The position numbers and the translations under genes were made by a program. Source: Altererythrobacter lutimaris (GTDB taxonomy: Bacteria; Pseudomonadota; Alphaproteobacteria; Sphingomonadales; Sphingomonadaceae). From it: a stretch of DNA of 64,000 nt. The notes under the pieces were generated by a model that saw nothing but the letters and a program-made list of their open reading frames with translations, made no database searches and had not been told where the DNA came from. The number at the start of each line of letters is the position of its first letter. The first letter of the stretch is position 1. The DNA is taken from assembly GCF_013371495.1 (NCBI RefSeq), contig NZ_JABWTA010000001.1:62001-126000 (forward strand), given 5' to 3'. This document shows, piece by piece, positions 35,515-44,458 of the stretch.

Positions 35515-36849
35515 ATGTCGGGCCTCAGGGGCCTATTGAAGCGGTTTAAACGATATGCAGACCGCCCGGCGCTGATCGAAGCGGATGGGCGGGTCGTCAC
35601 TTTTACAGAGCTGGTTGAGAGCGTCGACGCCGTGCGCGAGCGCTTGGCCGAGGCGGGCGTTGCAGCGGGCGATGTGATCGCGCTCAAAGCTGACTATGAC
35701 AGTGCGTCCATCGCCAATCTTTTGGCCGCTTTAGGGCATGGGGCCATCGTGGCGTTGCTACCAGTAGCCAGCGAAGCGGATACGGAATTGCTGGAGCTTT
35801 GCCAGGCTAGTCACTTGGTGGAAGGCGAGCAGATCGCGGCTCTTCAAGGCACTAAAGGCGAACCCCATCCGCAGCTCGAAACCCTGCGGCAGACGAGCAC
35901 GCCCGGCCTTGTCATCTTCACTTCCGGGACATCCGGCAAACCCAAAGCGGTGCTGCATGACGCGGAGCGCTTCCTCGCGCGTTTCGAGGATGCCAGCAAA
36001 GCGCACACCACCATCGGCTTCCTGCTGTTCGACCATATCGCAGGGCTCGACACGGCCTGTTACACGCTCGCAGCGGGAGGCACTCTGGTGGCTTTGAAGG
36101 ATCGCCGCGCCACGACCGTGCGCGAGGCCATTGCTTCGACATCGGCTGAAGTTCTGCCTGCATCCCCCTCGTTCCTAAGGCTTTTGTGCCTGGATGAAGA
36201 CGCTGCGAGCGATCTCCAGTCGCTGCGCACTATCACTTACGGTTCAGAGCCTATGGACGAAGCAACTCTAGAGCGGCTGGAAGCCATGTTGCCAGATGCC
36301 AAGCTCATCCAGAAATTCGGTACATCAGAATTCGGCGTGGTTCCTGCGCGTACCAAGCCTGATGACAAGCGCTTTATCGAACTGGATGAACGCAAAGTCG
36401 GCATCCGCATCGAAGACGGCATGCTCCATGTTCGCGCGCCGACCGCGATGATCGGCTATCTCGGTGAAGAGACGCCGTCGGTCGTAGACGGCTGGATCGC
36501 AACCGGCGACAGCGTCGAGCAAGACGGTCAATGGATCCGCATCATCGGCCGCCAATCCGAGCTCATCAATGTGGGCGGCGAGAAAGTCTATCCCGCTGAA
36601 ATCGAAGACGTGATCCGCGAGCTGGATGAAGTGCGCGAAGTGATCGTGCGCGGCGATCCGCACCCGCTGCTCGGCAAGGTGATCGCTGCACGCATCCGGA
36701 CAGTCGAAGGCGCCGACACCGCCGCTGTGCGCAAGGCTGTGCGCAAACATTGCAGCGCGCGTCTTGCCCGCTACAAAGTCCCTGTGACTATCGAGCTGAC
36801 GCAAGACGCGCTGACCGGCGAGCGGCAAAAGCTGCTGCGTCGTAGCTAG
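35515..36849 (+). CDS. AMP-dependent ligase (adenylate-forming, ANL superfamily)
   Basis: A 444-residue enzyme, on the short side for the ANL family. It has the P-loop TSGTSGKPK at 136-144, a YGSEPM/FGTSEFG segment for A4-A5, and GWIATGD with GRQSELINVGGEKVYPAEIE for A7-A8. It would activate a carboxylate with ATP and load it on the ACP encoded 0.7 kb upstream. The usual A10 lysine after T-G is Glu436 here (TGERQK), with a Lys three residues later; either the loop has shifted or adenylation is altered. It starts 3 bases after the SDR gene. Confidence 0.87.
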   Translation: MSGLRGLLKRFKRYADRPALIEADGRVVTFTELVESVDAVRERLAEAGVAAGDVIALKADYDSASIANLLAALGHGAIVALLPVASEADTELLELCQASHLVEGEQIAALQGTKGEPHPQLETLRQTSTPGLVIFTSGTSGKPKAVLHDAERFLARFEDASKAHTTIGFLLFDHIAGLDTACYTLAAGGTLVALKDRRATTVREAIASTSAEVLPASPSFLRLLCLDEDAASDLQSLRTITYGSEPMDEATLERLEAMLPDAKLIQKFGTSEFGVVPARTKPDDKRFIELDERKVGIRIEDGMLHVRAPTAMIGYLGEETPSVVDGWIATGDSVEQDGQWIRIIGRQSELINVGGEKVYPAEIEDVIRELDEVREVIVRGDPHPLLGKVIAARIRTVEGADTAAVRKAVRKHCSARLARYKVPVTIELTQDALTGERQKLLRRS

Positions 36850-36863
36850 CGCGCGAGAGAGCC

Positions 36864-38084
36864 ATGAAGCTCGCGTCGCTCATCGCACCCTTCAAGAATG
36901 CGACAATCGGCTCTGCGCTGATTTTTGCAGCGAGCGGCGCAGCTTTCGCGCTGGCCAATATCCTGCTGGCAAGAGGGCTGGAGGTCGAAGCCTATGCGCG
37001 CTTTGCGCTGGCGATTGCGGTCTACAACGTCGCGGCTTTGGTTGCGCCGCTGGGCATGGATCAGCTGAGCATCAGGCGCACCATGCGCTACACGCTGCGG
37101 ATGATCTTCGCGCAGATCTTTGCGGGCAGCTTCGTAGGCTTCGTCTTCGCTTTGGGCGCGAGTTTCTATGTCGACATGAGCCCTAATGCAGCGCATGCGC
37201 TCGCCGTTTCGATCCTGCTGGGCGGCGTCATGGTTGGCGCCACCTCGGAGCTGCGGCGGCGCGGGAGCACATTCTTCGCGCTGGTCATATACGTCTTGCC
37301 GAACTTGGGCTTGCTGCTGATCGCGGGGCTCGCGCAAGTCTGGTCGAACTTGAGCCTTGCCAATGTCCTGTGGCTTTATGCAGGCGGGACCGGCATCGCG
37401 ATGGTGCTTGCGCTCGTCAAAGCAGCCAGCGGCGAAGGTCTCGCCAAAGGCGCTTCAGGCTATCGTTTCGCTGAGGCCTTGCCGCTGCTGGGCCTGGCCG
37501 CGCTCGGCACGCTAACGCTGCAGATGGAGCGGCTCATCCTGCCCGCGCTGATCGACCTTGGCAGCCTTGCGACGTTCAGCCTGCTCTCTTCGCTCGCCAT
37601 TTTCCCGTTTCGCCTGATAAGCTCAGGCATGGGCTTTGCGTTGACCCCGCAATTGAGCGACCGCGAGAAGCTAGCGAGCAATTATGCGCGGGTGCGCCTT
37701 GAGATGGTGGCGCTTGCGGGGCTTATGATTGCAGGTTCAGGCGTGCTCGTATTCCTTGTCCCTTACCTCATGCCGTGGCTGACTGATGGTCGCTATGAAG
37801 CCAGCCATTGGTTGGTACTTGCGGCCTGTTGCAGCGGCTTGGTCATGATCGGCCAAGCACTGGCGCGCGCTATCATCACAGCGCTCGGCTCTGTCAGCAT
37901 GCTCCACGCCTTGAACTTCGCAGGCTGGGGCGGACTTCTCGCTTCGCTGATCGCCGCTTGGTTGGGGTCAGCCTATGGTCTGATCGGTGTGATCCTTAGC
38001 GTCGCTGCTGCGCAAGCATTTGTCACGATCCCGGTGCTCAGCATGGCGTGGCGCAGCTTTGCCCGGCAAGCGAAGGCGGCATGA
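36864..38084 (+). CDS. Oligosaccharide flippase family membrane protein (MOP superfamily)
   Basis: A 406-residue polytopic protein with about 12 hydrophobic helices and an N-terminal ASGAAFALANILLARGLEVEAYARFALAI-type opening (one helix then E-x-Y-x-x-F), as in Wzx/polysaccharide synthesis flippases. It is shorter than the flippase at 7503. In the cassette it would export a lipid-linked, acylated saccharide. The 3' end overlaps the GlpD-like gene by four bases. Confidence 0.82.
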   Translation: MKLASLIAPFKNATIGSALIFAASGAAFALANILLARGLEVEAYARFALAIAVYNVAALVAPLGMDQLSIRRTMRYTLRMIFAQIFAGSFVGFVFALGASFYVDMSPNAAHALAVSILLGGVMVGATSELRRRGSTFFALVIYVLPNLGLLLIAGLAQVWSNLSLANVLWLYAGGTGIAMVLALVKAASGEGLAKGASGYRFAEALPLLGLAALGTLTLQMERLILPALIDLGSLATFSLLSSLAIFPFRLISSGMGFALTPQLSDREKLASNYARVRLEMVALAGLMIAGSGVLVFLVPYLMPWLTDGRYEASHWLVLAACCSGLVMIGQALARAIITALGSVSMLHALNFAGWGGLLASLIAAWLGSAYGLIGVILSVAAAQAFVTIPVLSMAWRSFARQAKAA

Positions 38085-39766
38085 ACCTTCCTGCTTCCGC
38101 CCTGGTCCGCGATACGGCCCGATTGAAGAATGAGAGCTTCGACGTACTGGTTGTGGGCGGCGGAATTGACGGCGCTTATTGCGTCCTCGATGCAGCATCG
38201 CGCGGCCTCAAGGCGGCGCTGATTGAAAGCCATGACTTTGCCTGCGCGACTAGCGCAAACTCGGCCAAAGTCGCGCATAGCGGGGTGCGCTATTTGCAGC
38301 ATGGCGACCTCAAACGATTGAAGAAATCTGCCAAGGAACGTGCTGCTCTGTTTGCGAACGCGCCGCATATCATGAAGCATGTGCCAGTGCTGATGCCGGT
38401 ACGCGGGCACGGCATAAAGGGCCGCGAGACGGTGCGCATTTATACCGCAATCTATGACTGGCTGAGCCGCGAATGGCGTCGTTCGGAAGATCCGGAATTG
38501 GCGGTTCCGTCTTCGAAGATGTTGTCGCGCGAAGAGGCACTGGCAGCCTGTCCGTTGATCGCGCCTGAGAAGCTAACCGGAGGCGCGGTCTGGCCGGAAG
38601 GTCTGGTCACGAACACAGAGCGGCTGGTGATCGGCGTGCTGCGCGCCGCTGCGGAAAAAGGCGCAGTCATCGCGAACCGTGTCGCAGCCGAGGAACTGTT
38701 CAAAGCGCCTGACGGCGCAGTGCAAGGCGTGTTCGCGCGTGACCAATTGAGCGACGAGGCTCTGACGATACAGGCCTCGATAGTGATTGATGCGACCGGG
38801 CCGCTCACCGGATGGTCAGGCGCGAAAACGCGCGTTCCACTGGCGCGCGCATTCGGCCTTGTGACGAAATCTTTGTGCGAAGGGCATGTGCTCTCTTTTC
38901 CTGTTCCGCCAACCTATCACGATACGGATGCGCTGGTTGACCGCGGGGAAAGCCTTCAATTTGCCGTCCCGTGGCGTGGCAAGTCGATCCTCGGGACGAT
39001 GCATTTGCCGCTCAATGGGCCAGCCGACAAATCCAGCATCACGCAAGACGAAGTCGACCGCTACATTGATGCAGTCAACCGCGCTTTGCCCGATGCGAAG
39101 CTCAAGCGCGGCGATGTCTACCGCGTGTTCTGGGGCGTTTTACCTTCTGCGAGCGAAGGCTCGCCTAACCCGGAAAAGCAAGGCCGCGTGCTCGATCATG
39201 GTACGCTAGACGGGCTGCGCGGCTTGTTCGGTATTGCAGGAGTGAAGCTTACAGAAGCGCGTGCTTTGGCAGAAGAGGCGCTCGATGCAGTGTGCGAACA
39301 GCTTGGCAAAGAAACGCCAGCGGAAACAGCTCACATGCCGATTTGGGGCGGGGGGATCGCGCAGCTCGAAGATTTCAGGCGCGAGGCGGAGCGTGTGATG
39401 GATGCTCTGCCACGCGCAGCACGTACGCGCCTCATGCAGCATTACGGAACGGGCTTTTCGGAGGTGATTCGCCATGCAGGCAAGCTCGGCCCGCTCGACT
39501 TCATTGCCGGTACGCATGTCCTCAAAGGCGAAGTCTCCTACGCTATGCAATACGAACAGGCGTTGTCCTTGGCGGACATCGTCCTGCGCCGGACTGATCT
39601 CGGCAGCGCGTCCTTGCCGCCTGCGTCCGCTTTGGATGCGATTGCGCGGCTTATGGCTGCAGAGCTCGGCTGGGATGAAACGCGGATCGCGAGCGAAATC
39701 GCTGCGGTGGAAGCGCGCGCCAATTACGGAACGTTTCCCGCTGCCGACGCGCTACGGTCGGGCTAG
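38081..39766 (+). CDS. GlpD-like FAD-dependent oxidoreductase
   Basis: A 561-residue flavoprotein with the ADP-binding motif VVGGGIDGAY (G26, G28, G31), an ESHDFACATSANSAKVAHSGVRYL stretch in the place of the GlpD signature, and the APHIM-HVPVLMPV segment of aerobic glycerol-3-phosphate dehydrogenases. C-terminal region similar in length to GlpD. Its placement, overlapping the flippase gene by ATGA, is unusual for central glycerol metabolism and suggests a role on a glycerol-phosphate-like group in this cassette. It may still be an ordinary GlpD. The stop abuts the stop of the converging GH16-like gene. Confidence 0.84.
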   Translation: MNLPASALVRDTARLKNESFDVLVVGGGIDGAYCVLDAASRGLKAALIESHDFACATSANSAKVAHSGVRYLQHGDLKRLKKSAKERAALFANAPHIMKHVPVLMPVRGHGIKGRETVRIYTAIYDWLSREWRRSEDPELAVPSSKMLSREEALAACPLIAPEKLTGGAVWPEGLVTNTERLVIGVLRAAAEKGAVIANRVAAEELFKAPDGAVQGVFARDQLSDEALTIQASIVIDATGPLTGWSGAKTRVPLARAFGLVTKSLCEGHVLSFPVPPTYHDTDALVDRGESLQFAVPWRGKSILGTMHLPLNGPADKSSITQDEVDRYIDAVNRALPDAKLKRGDVYRVFWGVLPSASEGSPNPEKQGRVLDHGTLDGLRGLFGIAGVKLTEARALAEEALDAVCEQLGKETPAETAHMPIWGGGIAQLEDFRREAERVMDALPRAARTRLMQHYGTGFSEVIRHAGKLGPLDFIAGTHVLKGEVSYAMQYEQALSLADIVLRRTDLGSASLPPASALDAIARLMAAELGWDETRIASEIAAVEARANYGTFPAADALRSG

Positions 39767-40720
39767 TTAGCCTCCGCGAAGCGCTTCAAGCGGGGTTGCA
39801 CGATATCCGTGCACTGTCATCCGAATACGTTCGCCTGGTTCAAGCGGCTGCCAGCTGCCGGCCCATTGCTTGGCCCAGCCATGCCTGTCAGCGGCGTAAA
39901 GCGAGATAATCGGACGCATCGCGCTGCGCGGGAAAGCGGGGCTTTCTTCATTAAAGCCGTGCACTTTCTCACCATCGACAAACACATCGATCAAGCCAAG
40001 GTCGGCATGGCGGCGCAATGCCACGCGCATCCGCCGACCGGAATGGTCTCCGGCAAGGCGAAACTCTTCAGACTGGCGAATGCCTTCCGGAGCGCCGTGG
40101 ATCGTAATCTGGAGATGACGCTTGCCGACAATCTGAACAGCGATCGATTCTTCGGTCCGGTCATTATAGAGCATGATTGGTGTCGCGATCAGACCAGGGC
40201 GCATATCGGGAACCGTGAAGTCGACCTGATACATGCCTTGCGTCCATTCCGGATGGCCCTTTTGCGCTTTGAGCTCTGGTGCGCCGCTGGCGTTCAGGAC
40301 AAAGTGCGTGTCGCCGCCAAAGGCCTGACGCACGCGGCCATACTTCCATGGAATGGTGGAGTCGCCATTCGCCCACTCGCTGGCGTGCCACATACCGTTC
40401 CAGTTCCATGGTTTCATGTCGGACAGATAAATCCGGGGCAAACGCAGTTCCGTGTTGGGCTCTGGCAGTGGTTGCGAAATACGCTCGCCGGTTACAGTGA
40501 CTTGCGATTGCGCAGCTGTCTCGCCGGTTTCTGGCACTGTGCCAGCTTCATCTGCGGCCATCTGCGGGTTATCTCGACTTATCTCAGGGGTATCTCCCGC
40601 TGTCTCGGCGCCTTCGACAGCGTCTTGTCCGCTAACCGGAGCGGCGGCCACGAGCAGCACGAATGCCATCGTCACGGCGATGGAAAGACTTGATTTTGCT
40701 GAAAAAGCTGGCGAGTTCAT
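39767..40720 (-). CDS. GH16-like secreted protein, catalytic residues lost
   Basis: A 317-residue exported protein with a signal peptide (cut near VSG-QD, residue 31-32), a low-complexity Glu/Thr-rich linker to about residue 95, then a jelly-roll-type domain. It aligns throughout with 40886-41866 (shared WHASxW, GDTHF, GAPELKAQ-GH, LQ-TIH, MRP-ISxxxxD). The GH16 catalytic E-x-D-x-E is replaced by S192-I-A-V-Q196, so it should be inactive as a glycosidase. A carbohydrate-binding or regulatory role is likely. The gene is intact, with no frameshift. Confidence 0.82.
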   Translation of the reverse strand: MNSPAFSAKSSLSIAVTMAFVLLVAAAPVSGQDAVEGAETAGDTPEISRDNPQMAADEAGTVPETGETAAQSQVTVTGERISQPLPEPNTELRLPRIYLSDMKPWNWNGMWHASEWANGDSTIPWKYGRVRQAFGGDTHFVLNASGAPELKAQKGHPEWTQGMYQVDFTVPDMRPGLIATPIMLYNDRTEESIAVQIVGKRHLQITIHGAPEGIRQSEEFRLAGDHSGRRMRVALRRHADLGLIDVFVDGEKVHGFNEESPAFPRSAMRPIISLYAADRHGWAKQWAGSWQPLEPGERIRMTVHGYRATPLEALRGG

Positions 40721-40885
40721 GCGATAAGCCTCAATCGGAGTTGATCAGGCTTTTGCTCTATCACGAATGAGCGAGCGCTGAACCGGCCTTGCGGCCAAGT
40801 GTCTCGAAGCGGTGCAACTTATGTCAGCGGATTAACGCTGTTTTGGGTTATAAACCATTGAAATACATGGGTTGTATGGCTGGCG

Positions 40886-41866
40886 CTATTGTTGCTCAAA
40901 GCGGTAGCCATGCACTGTCATGACCAGCTGTTCACCCTCCGCAAATCCTTCCCACGGTCCGGTCCAAGGTTCCGCCCAGCTGACATTGTCGCCGACCCAC
41001 ATGGAGATTACGGGACGCATCTCTCCGGTCGGGAAAGCATTGGTATTGTTATAGAAAGTGTACACGACCTGCCCGTTGACCAGCATATCGATCTCGCCGC
41101 GCTCCAGGTCGGTTGCAATGCCCAGCTTCATCCGCTGGCCGGAAAAATTTCCTTCGATCTGGTGCTCTTTGGTGCGATGCTCGCCAGAGCGATAGGAGTG
41201 GATCGTAAGCTGCAGAAACTTGTCGCCTACAAACTCGAAATCAACCTCGTCGCGCGTGTGATCATGCCATAGCCACAGAGGCGCAACGACCATGCCGCTA
41301 CGCAATTCCGGCAAGGTAACATCGACCTCGTAGAACGCCTTTGTCGAATAAGGGTGCCCGTTTTGAGCCTTGAGTTCAGGCGCGCCATTCTCATCGAAGA
41401 TAAAATGGGTGTCACCATTTTCGTCTTGAATTACATGATCATATCGAAACGGGAGGGAAGACCACGCATTGTCCCAATTGGATGCGTGCCACTTCCCATA
41501 CCAATTGTAGAGCCGCATATCCGACAGATCGAGCGGCGCCAGATCGCTCTCTGCCATGGTCCCGCCGTCACTTCCGGTCGACCCAGATCCGCTGCTCCCG
41601 CTGGTGCCCGTACTAGAGCCGCTGGTTCCGCCGTTCTCAGGTAGTGTTTTACTTGGTCCAGGACCTTTGCGCGACACTCCACCTTTCCCAAGCGGCTGCT
41701 GCGAAGGATGCTCGATTACATTGCCATCGGGCGTGATCGAGATCGAGCGCGGTCCCGCAGTTAACGGATGGATGGACGCGCTCGTCAGAGCGCATAAGGC
41801 GAGGATGGATGAGACACGTGAAGCCACGATCAATTCCTTTCTCGAAGCTGAGAAAATCGTAAGCAT
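40886..41866 (-). CDS. GH16 family glycoside hydrolase-like secreted protein
   Basis: A 326-residue exported protein with an N-terminal signal segment (about 14-35), a Ser/Gly linker (residues 79-104) and a C-terminal beta-jelly-roll domain. The motif DEVDFEFVG has E207, D209 and E211 in the GH16 catalytic pattern E-x-D-x-E (nucleophile, helper, acid/base). The family contains endo-glucanases and enzymes that trim exopolysaccharide. Its place at the edge of the locus fits a polymer-processing enzyme. It precedes the paralog by 165 bases, probably a tandem duplication. Confidence 0.85.
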   Translation of the reverse strand: MLTIFSASRKELIVASRVSSILALCALTSASIHPLTAGPRSISITPDGNVIEHPSQQPLGKGGVSRKGPGPSKTLPENGGTSGSSTGTSGSSGSGSTGSDGGTMAESDLAPLDLSDMRLYNWYGKWHASNWDNAWSSLPFRYDHVIQDENGDTHFIFDENGAPELKAQNGHPYSTKAFYEVDVTLPELRSGMVVAPLWLWHDHTRDEVDFEFVGDKFLQLTIHSYRSGEHRTKEHQIEGNFSGQRMKLGIATDLERGEIDMLVNGQVVYTFYNNTNAFPTGEMRPVISMWVGDNVSWAEPWTGPWEGFAEGEQLVMTVHGYRFEQQ

Positions 41867-42060
41867 TGCGTGACTCGCTAACCTTTACCGCAAACGACCG
41901 AGCATGGTTAATCCCGGTGCATGTAAGGCAGGTTAGACGTCACCCGGCTTATCGCAAGCACTACTGAACGCGAGTCCCGCTTCAGTACGGCCTTGTGCAG
42001 TCAGACTGTGGACCGTTTATAACTCTGAAATTCAATGAAAAACTGGACTGCTTAACGGGG

Positions 42061-42297
42061 TTATGTGCCGAAGAAGGCCCTGATTGCGCCGCGTTTGGCC
42101 GGTTTGGTCTCGCCAATGGCTTCGAAAAGGTAGTTAGCCAGCTGCACCGCCTGGTTGCGATCCAGCAAGATCGCACGCTCGCGCATTTCCCGTTCGCTGC
42201 TGCCATTACGATGCATGGTTTGCAGATGCAGGACGACACGCTGTCCCAGATCGTCCGCGCGCCAACCCACCAAAGCCCCTGTATCGAGCTTATCCAT
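42061..42297 (-). CDS. Small conserved-looking hypothetical protein
   Basis: A 78-residue basic/acidic soluble protein with the segment DLGQRVVLHLQTMH in the first third and AILLDRNQAVQLANYLFEAIG in the second, a strand-then-helix pattern. It looks like a small folded protein and not chance coding, because hydrophobic residues are spaced regularly and there is no competing gene. Function unknown. The flanks (41867-42060 and 42298-42542) hold nothing I can identify. Confidence 0.65.
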   Translation of the reverse strand: MDKLDTGALVGWRADDLGQRVVLHLQTMHRNGSSEREMRERAILLDRNQAVQLANYLFEAIGETKPAKRGAIRAFFGT

Positions 42298-42542
42298 TCC
42301 TTGCCCCTTCTCCGATCAGACTGGCGAATGCTTCTGGTCCAGCAGCACTCCCTGTGTGGTCGTTTGTCATCCCAAGCGGTGACGCTATCGTTTTTGCCTA
42401 ACGAGTTAACAAATTCAAGCTAACTCCGCCGGAAGGTCAGTTGCGCTTTGCAATCTCTTCTCGACATGGCATGTTCAAAGTCGTCTCTTGCCGAGCTTGA
42501 GACTACATCCAATGATTCCATCGACCAGACTTTAGGACACCC

Positions 42543-43685
42543 ATGCTCGATACTTCCAATCGCTTTGCTTACAATGAAGATCACGAGGCTTTCCGCGACA
42601 CTGTGCGCAAAGTGCTCGCAGAACATATGGTCCCATATCTGGACCAGCATGAGGAAGAGGGCATTGTCCCGCGCGAAGCGTGGAAGGCAGTTGGTGAAGC
42701 GGGCATGTTGTGCCCGACGGTCGCGGAGGAGAATGGCGGTCTAGGTCTCGATTTCGGCTTTAACTGCGTCGTCAATGAAGAGCTTTGCTATATCGGGACG
42801 TCGGCAGGCTTTGGGCTGCAGAGTGACATTACCGCGAACTATTTCGAACGCTTGGGAACGCCAGAGCAGCGTGAGAAATATCTGCCGGGCATGGTCTCAG
42901 GCGACATTATCACAGCCATTGCCATGACTGAGCCGGGGGCAGGCAGCGATTTGCAAGGCGTCCGAACCACTGCAATCGAAGACGGCAACCATTTGGTCCT
43001 CAACGGTTCTAAAACCTACATCACCAACGGTCAGAATGCAGATGTTGTTATTGTCGTTGCAAAGACCGATCCCAGCCAGGGAGCGAAGGGTACTTCGCTC
43101 GTGCTAGTTGAAGCGGGTACGCCCGGATTTGAAAAGGGCCGCAATCTCGACAAGATCGGGCAGCATTCTGCCGACACGTCCGAACTGTTCTTCAGCGATT
43201 GCCGCGTTCCCAAGACCAACATCCTTGGCGGGGAAGGGCGCGGCTTTGTCCACCTGATGGAAGAGCTGCCGCAGGAGCGCTTGTCGATTGCGGTGAGCGC
43301 GCAAGCGGGCGCGCAGCGAGCCTTTGATGAAGCGGTCAATTTCACGAAAGATCGCAAGGCCTTTGGTCGGACCGTGTTTGAATTTCAGAATACGAAATTC
43401 ACATTGGCTGATTTGAAGGCCAAGCTGCAGGTCGGCTGGGCGCATCTGGACTGGGCAATCAAGCGTCATCTGGATGGCAAGCTTACGACCGACGAAGCGA
43501 GTGCTGCTAAGCTGTGGCACACCGATCTGCAGTGGGAAATCTGCGATGCGGCGCTGCAGCTGCATGGCGGCGCGGGCTATATGAACGAATACATGATCGC
43601 TCGCCTCTGGCGCGATGCCCGCGTAACCCGCATCTTTGGCGGCACGAACGAGATCATGAAGGAAGTGATCAGCCGCGCAATCTAA
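42543..43685 (+). CDS. Acyl-CoA dehydrogenase, LCAD-like
   Basis: A 380-residue flavin enzyme of fatty-acid or related acyl-CoA oxidation. It has the MTEPGAGSDLQG signature (129-140), KTYITNGQNAD, and RKAFGRTV. The C-terminal FGGTNEIMKEVISR lacks the Glu used by short/medium-chain enzymes, but E245 in LPQERLSIA is at the alternative catalytic position of long-chain and isovaleryl-CoA dehydrogenases. It is thus LCAD/IVD-like and expected to be active. It heads a probable three-gene operon with an SDR and an aldo/keto reductase. Confidence 0.92.
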   Translation: MLDTSNRFAYNEDHEAFRDTVRKVLAEHMVPYLDQHEEEGIVPREAWKAVGEAGMLCPTVAEENGGLGLDFGFNCVVNEELCYIGTSAGFGLQSDITANYFERLGTPEQREKYLPGMVSGDIITAIAMTEPGAGSDLQGVRTTAIEDGNHLVLNGSKTYITNGQNADVVIVVAKTDPSQGAKGTSLVLVEAGTPGFEKGRNLDKIGQHSADTSELFFSDCRVPKTNILGGEGRGFVHLMEELPQERLSIAVSAQAGAQRAFDEAVNFTKDRKAFGRTVFEFQNTKFTLADLKAKLQVGWAHLDWAIKRHLDGKLTTDEASAAKLWHTDLQWEICDAALQLHGGAGYMNEYMIARLWRDARVTRIFGGTNEIMKEVISRAI

Positions 43686-43699
43686 GGGAGACAGCTTGA

Positions 43700-44437
43700 A
43701 TGATCGATCCGCTTGATTTCACCGGAAAACGTGTCCTCGTCATCGGAGGATCAAGCGGGATCGGCAACGGTATTGCGCAAGGCTTCGGCGCGCGGGGAGC
43801 TGATGTTCACGTCACAGGTACTCGCCCTGACGAAGGCGACTATCTGGAGGCGGAAGACAGCGACTTCAGGGGCCTCACCTACCACCAGCTCGATGTTAGC
43901 GAAAGGGATCGCGTTGACTCCCTTGCCGAGAAGATTGGCGCGTTCGACGTGCTTATCCTGTGCCAAGGCATTGTGCGTTATAACCGCGAGGAATTCGAAG
44001 CGGAAGGCTGGGACAAGGTAGTCCAGGTCAATCTGACTTCGCTGATGGATTGTGCGCGTGCTTTTCGCGCAGGCCTAGCCGAGCGGGGTGGGTCGATTAC
44101 CATCGTTAGTTCCACTGGCGGATTCCATGGCATGATCGGAAATCCAGCTTACGGCGCGAGCAAGGCGGGCGCGGTAAGTCTCGTCAAATCGCTTGCGCAA
44201 GCCTGGGCGAAGGACGGGCTGAGGGTCAACGGGATCGCGCCTGGCTTTGTGCCGACCAAGATGACAAGGGTCACGACAGAGAATGAGAACCGCCGCGAAG
44301 GCGCGATTGCTCGCATCCCATTAGGCCGCATGGGCAGGCCCGAGGATATGGCAGGAGCTGCTCTTTTTCTCGCGTCTCCACTGGCGAGCTATATCACGGG
44401 CCAGTCATTGATCGTTGATGGCGGGCTATCGCTCTAG
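43700..44437 (+). CDS. Short-chain dehydrogenase/reductase
   Basis: A 245-residue classical SDR: IGGSSGIGNG cofactor loop, CQG at the NNAG position, catalytic Ser in IVSSTGG and Y-x3-K in YGASK, then PGFVPTKMT. The C-terminus GQSLIVDGGLSL is typical. It follows the acyl-CoA dehydrogenase by 14 bases. The operon suggests beta-oxidation-like catabolism of an unidentified acyl or terpenoid acid. Confidence 0.9.
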   Translation: MIDPLDFTGKRVLVIGGSSGIGNGIAQGFGARGADVHVTGTRPDEGDYLEAEDSDFRGLTYHQLDVSERDRVDSLAEKIGAFDVLILCQGIVRYNREEFEAEGWDKVVQVNLTSLMDCARAFRAGLAERGGSITIVSSTGGFHGMIGNPAYGASKAGAVSLVKSLAQAWAKDGLRVNGIAPGFVPTKMTRVTTENENRREGAIARIPLGRMGRPEDMAGAALFLASPLASYITGQSLIVDGGLSL

Positions 44438-44458
44438 CCGTAAATCTGGAGACCAATC

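Noticed and set aside
42543..43685. Acyl-CoA dehydrogenase as a catalytically dead enzyme because the C-terminal Glu is missing
   Set aside because: Long-chain and isovaleryl-CoA dehydrogenases use a Glu on another helix, present here as E245 in LPQERL.
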